A stretch of DNA of 64,000 nt. It comes from Zantedeschia hybrid cultivar (Eukaryota > Streptophyta > Magnoliopsida > Alismatales > Araceae). Under the pieces are notes generated by a model that was given only the letters and a program-made list of their open reading frames with translations, did not search any database and was not told the origin of the DNA. The position numbers and the translations under genes are program-made. The DNA lies in the NCBI GenBank assembly GCA_030544215.1, contig JARZZO010000008.1, positions 31,411,614 to 31,475,613 on the forward strand, given 5' to 3'. This document shows positions 38,105-49,403 of this stretch, one piece after another. Numbering within the stretch: the stretch's first letter is position 1; each line of letters begins with the position of its first letter.

Positions 38105-39641
38105 TGTTGGGTTCTTGGGTTTCTCTGGATCTCCCACGCAGAACGGAGATCCGTTCTCGTTTCGAAAAATCTAAAAACCCGACAATCGGATTCTCGAATC
38201 TTACCGTGTGCGGATTTGAATCCACAACCGTTTGGTTTCGTCTGTGCGACACCGCAAGCCGTGCAAGCGCCCGGCCTCTAGCGGAGTCCACGCGATCCTC
38301 CTCGCGACGGATATCCTCACGTTCCTCGTTCTTCGCAGCCCACGAAACCTCCGCCGGTCGCCGCAACGATCGCCGCAACGCGCGGACGATTTCCCGTCGA
38401 ATGGGAGTCGAAGAAGCGGCAGAGCAGATCCGGATCTGTCTGGGACGCCAGAGAGAGAGAGAAACAGAGGAGGGGCGGCTAGGGTTAGCAGTAGCTTGGC
38501 CTGCTCAGCCCGTTCGCTATGTTTTATACTAACCGCGCGGTTTTTCATAAGAACCCCCAGTTTATATAAAACCCACTTATTTATCCATCGCCTTGAGAAT
38601 CATTTGCGTGTGACCCTCTAGGCCCAAGTACCAGTCCAGTTAATGGCCCAATAAGCCCAGTGACTCCTCACTGGCTTTATTAATTAATTAATAACCCTTT
38701 ATTAATCAATTAATTAATCAAATCGATGTCGCACATCGAATTCGACCGGGCCTCCGATCACGTTGGGTGCCAAGCAACACCGCGTGAACCCGGAAGGTAT
38801 TAGGGGTTAAGTAACCCACTCTTGGAACCTTTCCGCCGACAGTTACCGCGTGGATATAATCCTTCATTCGTACAATGCTCTCGAGTCAACTCAGGATATG
38901 GCGTGTTGTCAAATCCTAACCAGTCGACTCACTTGGATTGGATGCCGCTGATGAATATCGAAAAACTCCTCTCCTGATATTATCGTCCGCCCTGGCCAGG
39001 GACTTCCGCGCATCCTTCCTAGAGCATTATCTCTCTAAGTACCGAGAGCGAATGATTCCTTATTGACATACAATTCCCTTCGACGGTATTCCGCTGTACC
39101 CAATCCTTGGTTGTTTAGAATCCCATAGTTAGAGATTCGTAAACCAAGGTCAAAGCACAGAAGTCCACCGACAAGGTGTCCTTGGTGTCTTAGGTTCGAT
39201 GACCATCCATGCAACTGCGACAATAGAATCAAGCTAGTTGACAGTGAAGTACAATACCATCCAGCGATTCAGTCGGATCAGTTCAGTGAACTCATTCTCC
39301 AATGAGCACCTATAGATTCGCCTTAGCGTCTCCACACAAGTGACTTATGAGATTAGTCACCCTCATCATATGAGCAGGAGTAATCTGTACTAGTCTAACC
39401 GGATATCCGATGTCCTTCTTAGATATCCTCCGACTAGGAACGATTAAGAATATGTGTGTTTAAGTGATCAGTCTCATTAGTATGATCTCATCATAATCTG
39501 ATTACTATCGCACATATTCATGGACTTCATTATGAGACGATAATTAATGCGATTTACACATAATGAATATTATGCCATTATATTAATAAATGAACGAGAT
39601 TTACATAGTCAGATTGGCTTGTGGGCCACCTAAAACTAACA
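38105..39641 (-). mobile_element. 5' LTR of copia element 2 (family A)
   Basis: 1537 bp, TGTTGGGTTC to CTAAAACTAACA on the + strand. It contains CCCTGGCCAGGG (38990-39001) and the promoter module (38522-38621). Confidence 0.93.
38522..38621 (-). promoter_or_regulatory. LTR promoter module on minus strand (family A, 5' LTR)
   Basis: The CTAGAGGGTCACAC box is the complement of 38608-38621; TATAAAA is the complement of 38522-38528. Spacing is 80 bp. Confidence 0.6.
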
Positions 39642-39851
39642 CTAGTGCCCACTACTTTGCTTATGAAAGAAATTCAAGTTTGTTTCGGCAGCACAAACCT
39701 CAAGCTAATATGTAGGACAGAGATTGTCTCTACAATCCTCACCAATGCCACTCCCAAATTGGTATGCCTTAGTATGAGTTCTCCGAACTATCTCACTTTG
39801 CACCCATCAAGAAGAGAGAACTTGGTACTAATCAAGACTAGGATTCCGTGA
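39642..39851 (+). pseudogene. Unidentified gene fragment, downstream half
   Basis: Continues the frame of 21350-21630 after removal of copia element 2 and one 5-bp flank copy. It stays open for about 68 codons (contains LLMKEIQVCFGS) and ends with TGA at 39849-39851. No family recognised. The match of reading phase on both sides is the main evidence that this was one frame. Confidence 0.5.
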
Positions 39852-40747
39852 ACTTTGTTGCCAGTCTATGAAAGTTCAGCATGACCAAAAGAGTTCAATT
39901 TCATAATAAGGAGAATAGAGAAATGTGGAAAGCTTATGTGAAGGAATTAAGGAAGATGAGGCCTAGGAATCTTAATCATTAAACTCATGTCTTTGATTTT
40001 TATTTTGAATAAGAGAATCATTCCCTCAAATATTAGGATTAGTGCTTCAATATTTGTAAATTTTCATAATGTTTCCTTGAATCAAATAAATCATCATTCC
40101 CAATTTTGGCTATTTCTATGCAAAAAAGTTAAAATGCATTGACACAGAGCGACGCCATTTAGTAAAATTCAATTTTCATGATTTTATGATAATTCCTCAA
40201 ATATGCTAAATCATGTCAACCATACATGACGCCAATCATGATTTCTCTGTACTTTTTATGATTTTCATTTTACCAACTCCTGAATAACGTCATCCATACC
40301 TAACGCCTTTCATGATTTCCTAAGAATTTTCACATCTTCTAGTGTATGGATCCATAAATCGTGTCTGCCACGCACGATGCCATTCACAAATTTCAAAAAA
40401 TTCAATGGCGGCAATTTTATAAAACACGTCGACCATGGCCGATGCCTTTCACTTGATTCCAAAAATTCAAACCATTCCTCAATTGTGTGCCACTAAATGG
40501 CCTCGTCTGTGGTCAATGCGATTCACTTAAGTTAACTCTCGAGCCCTAGCCTTCTCTTCCCCATTCTCTCTCTTCACCACTCCTCTTCTTCAACGACGAC
40601 GTCCTCCTCCGAGCATCTTCTCTGACTCTGGTGACCGTCGGACACCTCCGGCAATCCTCTCACCATTGACGAGCTCCTCTTCTTGTTCTCTATCATATTC
40701 TCTCTCTCATTTTCTCTCATTCCATCTTATCTATCCTATCAGCAACC
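39852..40747 (+). repeat. Non-coding region with a degenerate repeat upstream of the PMD gene
   Basis: Between 40150 and 40530 a loose motif of the form GTC-CCATAC-GACGCC-TTCATGATTTC recurs about five times at roughly 80-100 bp spacing (for example near 40217, 40287, 40365, 40428). The last 150 bp before 40748 are pyrimidine-rich (TCTCTCTTC words), like a plant 5' untranslated region. Nothing else seen. Confidence 0.45.
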
Positions 40748-43612
40748 ATGGACGGTGATGGACCGAGCCAAAGACGCAAACGGGTGGTGGTGCCACTGGC
40801 CATTGATCTTGGAGAAGGCGAAGAGCGGATCATGACCACCGAGGAAATGCTAGAGGCCACGACAACGGTGTTAGAAGAAGACGTGGTGGAGCTCCCACCC
40901 CTGGAACCCAAGATAGTGGGCAAGGGAGGTGCACCGGTGAAACCCACAGTAGAACCTGCGGCGGAGGAGGCTAGATACCTCATGGTAAGCTCCCAAACTC
41001 TCCCTTTCAATGTGTGCATGGCATTGTGGAGGACATGATGAGAATGTGCATGGTGGTGCAGATGCCAGGTTGAAACGCATCAGACCCAGTCAAGGCCATT
41101 CAAAAGTAGTAATCAGGGGCTCATAATTTGTTAAAAATTGGATTGATTCAGCCTCATAGATAACTAATTGAGATTCTTGTAATAATTGTAGGGTACCATG
41201 AGGACAAGGATCTCATGGGACCTAATGATATCGGAGGTTACCAAACTTCCAGAAGGCACAACTCCAATGGATGGGGTTCAAGTAACTCCTTAACATCGAG
41301 CCATTTTGGATTGACAGTGTGCTCCTCCAAGCACTCAAGGAGAAATGGGATGCAGAGTCCAGAGCATTCCTGATGCCATGGGGACACATGATCCCGAGCC
41401 TCGAGGATGTGACTCAGATCACAGGGCTGCGGGTTGAGGGATGAGCCATTAATGGTATGACCTACCCAAATTACAGAGGTCTAGTCAAGAGACAATTAGG
41501 GCTGACAGTGGTGCCCCGGGCAGAGAGTGTAGGACCATAGCCTAGGTGGACGTGGTGGATGCCCTCGAATTGGAGGACCACAGATAGCACATAGGCGAAT
41601 GCCATAAGGGGTTTGTAGAGAGGCCAGAAGGGTCTGCTACCGTGGTGTACTGCTACAATGAGAGTGAGGAGAAGAAGGAGCAGATGGGCCAATCTCAAGA
41701 GATTCTTGTTCTTCTTGTTTGGATGTCTCATGTTTGGCACAAAGGGAGATATGATTCACTGTCAATTTCTAGTGTTATTGATTGATCTAGACCAAGTTGG
41801 GGAGTATGCTTGGGGTGAGGCACTACTACCCCACTTGTTCACAAACCTGTCTGCGGTGACAATGAACAAAGAGAGTACCATCAGTGGTTCACGCCATTCC
41901 TATGAGTATGCATTCTAACTTTACATGCAATTTTTTTTCATTCATGATATATGTGTTTTAACTACATGCTTGTAGATGTAGATCTTGACCTATTATTATT
42001 TCTTTTAGGACGGATGAGATAGATGACCTCGGATACAGTGCCTTTAGCATACCGGTGGCATCCAGCAGTGGAACACGGCGCCACAGCATCACCAGCTCAC
42101 TGCCCTCCACTGGCAGTTCTTACATTACCCTGAATTACTAGTAAGTATGAAGTGATTATGCAATGTCTATGCAATTCTAATGCAATTGTATTATTACTAA
42201 CATGAGGCATGACATGCAAGTCATCTGGAGGCCCTATTTAGGTATAAGGGAGGATGACCAGTTGGGGGTGACTATAGGTCGAGAGTTATTCAGGAGGCAG
42301 ATGTGGGTGCACTGCCTCAATGAGAACGAGCTATTGTGCCTATGACTGGACATGAGGACCCTCGGCTTTCCCTTGGAGTGGGTCAAAGAGGAGATTCCGG
42401 AGGGTATCGGAAGGACGATGAGAGGAAAGTAAACTCGCATGGACTGGCCTGTGAAGTTTGCAAAGCAGCATGTGGATTGGATACAACACGGTGTGGTGGT
42501 AGAGTCCCACGCCGATAGCAGCGAGGCTTACCTTCAGTAATATCAGGTGTGCTACACTGCACAACTTTAACAGCTTCGCCCCCTAGATGTAAGTATGACG
42601 AATGCTCCCCATTTACATGTTTCTGTTCTATACGCAATGTGACTAACTAAATGACAAATGCAAGATGCTCAAAATGCAACCTTCATTGACCTCCAGGCCT
42701 GCCTGCTGGACGCCAAGGACCAGCTGGCCCTGACTAGGGCATATTCAGATGCATTGGTACGTATACAACTCTATCTTTTCTGATATGTCCTATAAGTTAG
42801 GCGCTCAGCCTCTGATTGTTGCCTGCTCTTTCTGCAGCGTGCTACTTATGCACAAGCCTCCCGGGCCACATAGGGCACAATAGGTGCCTCCAGCTCTAGC
42901 ACCCCACCATCATCAGAGATCGCCTCATTGCAGGAGCGGTTAACGTGTGCCATCTTCTACGCACCTCAGTGGAAGAGGGTCGCTCTACTCAGGTAAGTCC
43001 TTCCATTCAATTCAAGCATTCAATACAATCATTCAATTCAAATATTTAGTTCAATTACAAGACTTAGCACAACAAATCATTGTTTATTCAATTTATTATT
43101 TGATGACTGTGAGGATAACTTTCAACTTGCAAGTTGCAGAGATCCGAGAAGCCCTCCACAAGGTCGATGAAGACTTAAGAGTGACTCAAGCAGAGGCTAC
43201 GGCTGCCTGGGTGGACTTAAGGGTGGCTCAACAAGAGATAGAGAGGAGATCGGTCTGTGTTTGAGATTTGGATCATGAGTCTCTCCACTGTTCAGTGGCT
43301 GAGGTCTAGGAGGCTCTCTAGAGGGCAGAAGAGGAGGCAGGGAGAGTTAGAGTAGAAGCTGCATGTGCTTGGGAGGAGGTGCGACGAATCCAGGAGGCAA
43401 TGACACAGAGGGATGCCCACATCAGAGAATTTGAAGATCAGTTGGCGTGACATCTTGGAGGTTACGTCTTCAGAAGATTCTCAGACTCCACACCTAGCGG
43501 GAGGTGATCATGGAGGAGAGAGACTGAGAGTCAAAGAGAGGAAGAAGGTTGAGGTAGATATCATGACTCTCCGTATAGAGTTGGGGATTGCTGAGTGCAA
43601 GAGGCCACAATA
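40748..43612 (+). pseudogene. Plant mobile domain (PMD, MAIN/MAIL-like) gene, decayed
   Basis: PMD proteins (PF10536) occur as host nuclear proteins (MAIN, MAIL1) and as passengers of plant transposons. A likely first exon starts at ATG 40748 (MDGDGPSQRRKRVVV) and ends at a good donor (GTAAGC, 40985). The next exon begins after AG at 41190-41191. PMD hallmarks follow: EPFWIDSVLLQALKEKWD and IPSLEDVTQITGLRVEG near 41300-41450, then LFFLFGCLMF and DLDQVGEYAWGEALLPHLF near 41700-41850. Further exons lead to a coiled-coil-like tail (43137-43264, EIREALHKVDEDL). A +1 shift near 41270 and several stops break it. It is antisense to the gypsy integrase at 45230-46538, which suggests a transposon-borne copy. 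Confidence 0.7.
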
Positions 43613-45229
43613 GTGTCTTCCCAGCTAGCATTGTAGTCTCATCAGCTAGAGCCGAGCCAACTTGATGGATCCACCTCCACCACTAGCTACCCAGGATCTA
43701 GAGACCAAAGATGAGGCGTAGAGCCAGATCGATAAGGGGCAAGGTGAAAGTCAATCATGATGACTTTATGATCTTTCCTTTTAATGTTGTGATGATGTTT
43801 TGATTCTGATATGAAGAGATGATGGATGTATGATAATGATGTTCTGTATGATAGACTGATATATGGATATGATCGTGTGATATGACTCTTTGCTTCTTTA
43901 TGTGTGCTCTTGTCTTGCTTGTATACTTGTCTCCTATAGGACACACTTGAACAAACGAATTAGTTTATCTATTCTGGCTTAGCCCAATGCCCAATAAGTA
44001 AATGTCTACCTTAATCTTATCCTTGATAAATGGGTCAAGCGGCGAAGCCTTTATTCAACTAAAGCAAAATATCAAAAGAGAAATGTGAATGCAACATGCA
44101 AGCGAAAAACATAAAATATGCAATATGCAAAGTGCAACATCCAATTGCATTTTTTGGGGTTTTATCATATTCAAAATTTTAGGAGTTTTGAAAATATTCA
44201 ATTCTTTTAGATTTTAAAATATTCTTTTTAGAGTTTAGATTAAGTTGCAGTCCGGCATAGCCCCTTCAAATAAGGAGGCGTGATTGAAGGGCATCTACTC
44301 CTACCATACCTGTACATTCCAGGCATCCTAAGTGCACATCAAGGTTGATTTGGGCCATTAGGGGTCTTCATGTAGACCTTATTAGCTATAACTTACACTG
44401 ATGACAAAATTATCATGCCACCCTCTAGCTCCCAGCTGCACCCAACTGACAGGTTCTAGCTAAAAACCGCTAATGGTAAATGATTTGTTCGACCCGGGTC
44501 TCTTTCTTCTCAACAAGGATAGTATAAAATGAATTACCTTGAAACCCTAATGGTCAATTGCACGACGCTAACCTGAAAATAACCTAAAGTGCCGACATGG
44601 TACCAAGATCAAAAGAAACTCATTCAGTCAACAACTTAATTCTTAATTCTTTCTTCAACATCTAAAGATGAAAACAATGTGCCGAAATGGTGCTCACACT
44701 TTGATCCCATCCAGTGGTTGGACTCTTAGTCGGCTTTTACCATTCCTTAAGCTTGGGGTACATCTTAACAGAGAAGGGAAGAAAGGATCTAGAAAGCTCA
44801 CGTGATGGTTCGAGAGACCTAGGAAGATGTTCCTCCTCTGCCCTATTACTTGTTGGTGTTCGGTCATTTTTATTTGATGAGGTTTTTCTAGTTTGACTTC
44901 TGCCCTTTTTTATCTAGATTTAGCCTTTTGATTTGACTTTGAGTTATGTGGCCTTTTGACTTTAGTTGTGATTTATCTTTTGGTTTCGACTTTTTGGGCT
45001 TTGCTTTTCCAACTTTTTGGATGACCTCCTACTAAGGTGGTGGACAGTGTTAGTAGTCTATCCCGAGACCTCGCTCCCTCGCTGTAAACCGAGTAGAAGA
45101 GAATGGGTAATACTTTGCATTCTCAGTTTGGCTTTACTTGGCCTCGGACTAACATTGTTTGTTACTCAAGGAGTGAGCGTGAGTGGGTGGTTAGTTGCTT
45201 TTAAGTTAGGTTGTAAAGACTAAAGAAAG
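43613..45229. other. Non-coding stretch between PMD gene and gypsy integrase
   Basis: No gene recognised. Short ORFs near 43687-43946 and 44714-45223 lack known motifs. If PMD gene and integrase belong to one element, this is its region after integrase. Confidence 0.4.
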
Positions 45230-46538
45230 AATCTAGCATGTTGACTTTTCAATTCCTATTGGTTCGAGTACCATGCTGATCATCCTACCTACCTAAGGGT
45301 AATATTTTTTAAGGTCCAAACCATCCCAAGGGTAAGACAACTCCCGACTTTCAGCGATAGCCTATATCAAGAAAAACATCTTTAACCACATGCGAGTCCT
45401 CCCAGTTGGGTTGGAGCTTAGAATGGGGACCACTACGTTTACAAAAATTCTTTCAACGACTATCTCACCAACTTTAAATTTTCTCTCAATGACCTTCTTT
45501 TGGTAAAAAGCAGCGGCCTATCACTTTTCATCTAAGAGTTCTAACTGGACAAGAAGTGAATCATGACGTTCATTAACAGAAAGCTCCTTGTCCAGTTGTA
45601 CTATCAGAGATGGAATGAGGATTTATATGGAACTACTGTCTCCATTCCAAAATTAAGGAATATGGGGTTTGCATAGTGGGAGTATGGATTGAAATTCGAT
45701 AGGCCCACGGAGCATCAACAAGTTTTTCTGACCAATCTACGTATTTGGTAGACTCACATGTCTTCTTAATGATCTTAATCAAGGTTTTATTAGTGGCCTC
45801 TACTTGGCCATTGCGTTGTAGATAATATGAAGATGAATGATGCAATGTGATTTTGTACCTGTTACAGAGGTCTTTGAGCTCCTGAGAGACAAATTGTACC
45901 CCATTGTCGGTGATGATAGTGCTTGAAATCCTGAACTTGGTAATGATGTTCCTCATGATGAACGCGCAAACCGTTGATGATTTGATCTCTATGAAGGCTT
46001 TGGCTTCTACCAACTTGGTGAAATACTCGCGTTGTAGTAAGGATAAAGGACTTTTGCTTAATGAGGGAGTTAGGATCACCAAGAGGATCAATGATATCTT
46101 ATGCCCACATGGAGCAAGGCCATGGAGTGGAGAAAGGATGGAATGAAGATGCAGATGAATGAATTTTGCCAGTGTGGAGTTGACATTTGGCACATCTATG
46201 GACATACCCTATACAATCTTCTTCTATGATTAGTCAGTAGTATCCCTTTCTAAGGATCTTCTTTACTAGTATATGTCCATTTACGTGGCCACCACAAACT
46301 CCGCTCTTTTCATGATTTTTCAAAGCTTATCTTCATCTAGACATCTCAGAAAAATACAGTTATATCCTCTTTTGTAAAGCTCACCTTCAACCGGAGTGTA
46401 TTTCTGAGCAATTCTTTGAATGGCCCACTTTTCCTCAGCAATGGTTTCTACTTGGTAAGATTGATCTTCACAGTATTTAGCAATCTTATAATACCATGGT
46501 TTCTCTTCGTCTTCCATCTCTTTTGATAGTTCTAGCAA
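45230..46538 (-). pseudogene. Ty3/gypsy integrase and end of RNase H region, decayed
   Basis: Read on the minus strand from 46538: the linker before integrase (YYKIAKYCED, GELYKRGYNCIFLRCLDED), a zinc-binding region in another frame (GGHVNGH, CAKCQ, about 46290-46190), then the catalytic core 46205-45633 with IITDNGVQF and NGQVEATNK. These last two carry the second Asp and the Glu of the DDE triad. A C-terminal tail resembling PNWE-HVVK can be read near 45420-45350 in another frame. The linker style is that of Athila/Tat gypsy elements. Gag, protease and RT are absent: repeat 46760-47375 begins right upstream. Multiple frameshifts make it non-functional. Confidence 0.8.
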
Positions 46539-46759
46539 TCACACGTCTCTCTTCTCTACAATGTTCCCATCCTGAACCTTCTTCAGTAGTTTCTATTTGA
46601 TTCTAAGAAAGGTATGATCCTCTATAGTAGGAGAGAGAAAAAGAAGTGTTAAAGGGTAAGCCAGAATTTCTCAGGGATCACCATCAGATGCCTAAGTCAG
46701 TGCGGTTCTAGTAGTGAGAATTGGGGGTTAATCCTAATAAAAGAGAGAGAGTCCTCCTT

Positions 46760-47375
46760 TATTCGATCAAGTGAAGGTACTCATAGGCAGTTTGGCAAGG
46801 AAAGACTTGACCGAGAACCTTATTTGAAAGGACATGTGTCGGTCCCTCACGTGGTACGAGAGCGCTGCGCATGTACCATAGCTTAGTGGAATCTAATTTG
46901 CTCTAGGGAGAACAAGTTCTCGTGTCAACATGATGGAAGGGATCATACCAAATTTTCATGATGATGGATCGTTATAATACTGATTCTTGTCTTGGAACGA
47001 AGCAGAGTTTTTGGACATGGGTCTCGTAATCTCGCCGCATGTCTCTCTCATCATCAAGGGTGCCTAGTTGCCATATTGGATGGAGGGCGCTATAGGGCTT
47101 TGTCCATGGGGGCTCGAGGGATCATGTCTTGTGTGTGCCCAGGACATGTGAAATAGTCAAAATCTCAAGACCCTCGAGACGCCTGAGGGTTCCTTTTGAC
47201 TCATGTGACCTCTTCTCCATGGATGACAAAGCATTAGTGAAGAAGTGACCCATAGGACTCTGTCAGATTTTTGTGGGTCGCTTTGCCTCTAGGGTCATGC
47301 GCTCCTTGGCCTTTTAGCCTTGCAAGCCTTGCTGGGACGTTATTGAGCCTTCAAGGATTTTCCTCATTTACCTAG
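46760..47375 (+). repeat. Diverged repeat, copy 2 (pairs with 18285-18840)
   Basis: Same orientation as 18285-18840, with an extra stretch of about 100 bp near 47170-47270. It lies just upstream of the minus-strand gypsy integrase, where a 5' LTR would be expected if gag, protease and RT were lost by deletion. Confidence 0.55.
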
Positions 47376-48806
47376 TATATATGAATATTAATAAGAAAAT
47401 TGATATTTCATTAGTAAAGTGTATTGTCACAACGAGTATAACATATGTCAGATGCTATATTAAGAATGTTAGAACTTAGCCTTTAAAAGTCTCACAACTC
47501 TTTTCTCCTCTCCCTTCACTACCCCTTATTCTATTTTCTTCCCCTTCGTCCATGCTCCTCTGCATCACTCTAATATTAATTTCAACATTAATATTAGTCC
47601 TTCCTTGGCTTCTACTTGCGACTGGCTTCAAGGTTAAAATTCTCTTAGTCTAAATGTTAGAAGTGTTTAGCAGCAAGACTAATACTTGCTATATATAATG
47701 CGTGCATTGTCATTGTAACGTGGATGTCCAACCATCAAATCATTCCTCACCTCTCGAATTGTGCATGGACGTAATTTCTTTCTTTCTTGTAATTGTTCCA
47801 CAAAAAATTAGATAGTATGAGAGTCGAGTTTGTGTGATCTCCAAAAATTCAATAATTTATTTAAACAAAAGAATCCCGGCTTCCTACTAAGCATTAGGTC
47901 CTTAAGACCCTCGGGACAGAATTATAGTGAATTTTAAAGTTATTAGTTTTAAACTAATGTATGAAATCAATCAAATAAACCTATGTTTCAAAATTGCTGC
48001 CGATATATATAACCATGCACCTAATATAAGAACCCAATTAAGCAGCTCGATATTGATGCCGTATAACTATAGGCGGATCAGTGAACCACATCAATTTAGA
48101 ATAAAAGACAAGGTACAATCCTCTGAAAGGTGCAGTACTTCTATTGGTCACTAACTCAAATCAGAACCAACACAAAACGCCGCCGCATAGGATCCGGATT
48201 CGAGTTTTAGGAGAGTATTCAAAGGTTCTTCTGATCTTTTCTCTCTCTCTCTCAGACATAGGCGGTGGGATGGTGGACCACATTGGTTAGGGGAATCCAT
48301 ATAATAACACCCACGTATTTATTACACATAACATGCATGGCACCTGCAGCGCGTCGGGTACTGACACACGCACGCACCGAGTCCCCCGCGGCCCCGCCCC
48401 GTCGTCGCTGGCTCTTCCCTTCTTCGTCCACTCCTCAAAATTTTCAAGTCCCAACTTGGACACATTAGACGAGAGGACAGTATGGCGTATCCCTAGAAGT
48501 GATTCCCCTCCCTCTCTCTCTCTGGTCACTTGCCCCCCCTCTCTCTCTCTAGACTGGTATTTAACTACATCACATGAGCCCATTTCCTTCTCCCATGCAC
48601 CTGTCTTCCTCTTCATCAGCACCATCACTTGTTCTTCCACTTCCCTCTGCATCCCCCCTCTCTCTCTCTCCCCCAGTCTCTACCAAATAACTTCTCCCGA
48701 CAACTTCCTTCGTTTCTCATCCTCCTTCCCCCACCCTCCTCGCCGTTCTTCACTGGCGACCTCCCATTCTAACATAAGCACACTCTCTCCCTCGAGCCTT
48801 CCCCCA
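47376..48806. other. Upstream region of the bHLH gene
   Basis: 47376-48240 is AT-rich with no recognised gene. 48240-48790 is strongly pyrimidine-rich (CTCTCTCT and CCCCCTCTCTC tracts at 48239-48254, 48509-48550 and 48656-48672), a feature often seen near plant promoters and 5' leaders. The ORF 48333-48833 is Ser/Pro-rich because of these tracts and is not supported. Confidence 0.5.
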
Positions 48807-48815
48807 GCTATTTAT
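48807..48815 (+). promoter_or_regulatory. Possible TATA box of the bHLH gene
   Basis: CTATTTATG lies about 120 bp upstream of the ATG at 48933. It is a TATA-like word at a fitting distance, but alternatives exist and no transcript data are available. Confidence 0.35.
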
Positions 48816-48932
48816 GAGCTGACGTCCAGCTAGATCTCTCTGACACAAGAACACTCCAACAGGAAGGAGGTTGAGGGCTTCTTAAGGCTCTTGGAACACT
48901 TCTCACTTCCAGTACTTGAAGAAGATACAACC

Positions 48933-49403
48933 ATGTCCAGCAGGAGGTCGCGGTCCAGGCAGTCGAGCTCGACGAGGATCACTGACGACCAGATTGTCGA
49001 GCTCGTCTCTAAGTTGCAAGCTCTGCTTCCCGAGGCCCGAACACGAGGGAATGACAGGGTATATATATATATCTGTCTCCAGGCTCATCCATTACTTCGA
49101 TCAGTCTTCCCCCTCCTCACCTTTTCTTTGTAGCCAAAGCGTTGAACAAGCTCGTCTGTGTTAACTAAGGCTAATTTCGATGTACATGTACGTGTGGCAT
49201 ATATATGTAGAGCCTAACTCTGATTACTGCAACATTCTTTGGCGTAGGTATCAGCATCTAAGGTCCTGCAAGAGACCTGCAGCTACATCAGGAGCTTGCA
49301 CCGGGAAGTCGACGACCTGAGTGAGAGGCTCTCCGAGTTGCTCGCCACGACGGAGATGAGCAGCGCACAGGCGGCCATCATTAGGAGCTTGCTGACGCAG
49401 TAG
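48933..49403 (+). CDS. Atypical bHLH transcription regulator, PRE/ILI1/KIDARI type
   Basis: A two-exon gene. Exon 1 is 48933-49058 (42 codons), the intron 49059-49247 (GT...AG, 189 bp), exon 2 49248-49403 with TAG. The product has 93 aa, the usual length of this family. It starts MSSRRSRSRQ and has helix 1 ITDDQIVELVSKLQALLPE, then helix 2 VSASKVLQETCSYIRSLHREVDDLS and a short leucine-rich tail. The basic DNA-contacting residues are missing, as is typical of PRE proteins. In Arabidopsis and rice these bind other HLH proteins and block their inhibitors, promoting cell elongation in brassinosteroid, gibberellin and light responses. An in-frame ATG lies upstream at 48891, but family comparison favours 48933. 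No lesion is seen; this is the one clear intact host gene. Which PRE paralogue it is cannot be told. Confidence 0.95.

Larger units (their letters stand above)
21631..39641 (-). mobile_element. Copia element 2 (family A), interrupted by element 1
   Basis: The whole element is on the minus strand: 5' LTR 38105-39641, primer site, leader, gag-pol 31764-35177, polypurine tract 31744-31754, 3' LTR 31718-31743 plus 21631-23155. Without the nested element 1 it is about 9.4 kb. Both outer ends are TGTTGGG and AACTAACA on the + strand. The flanks TTGGT (21626-21630) and CTAGT (39642-39646) match at three of five bases. Both encode Leu then GT in the interrupted frame, so they are plausibly a decayed target duplication. 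LTR copies differ more than those of element 1, in line with the nesting order. Confidence 0.85.

Noticed and set aside
41471..41740. Minus-strand ORF with a leucine-rich stretch
   Set aside because: It is the complement of the PMD coding region, whose + strand translation matches the family.
48333..48833. 166-aa Ser/Pro-rich ORF upstream of the bHLH gene
   Set aside because: It lies in CT-rich promoter or 5' untranslated sequence, and its composition follows the CTCTCT tracts.
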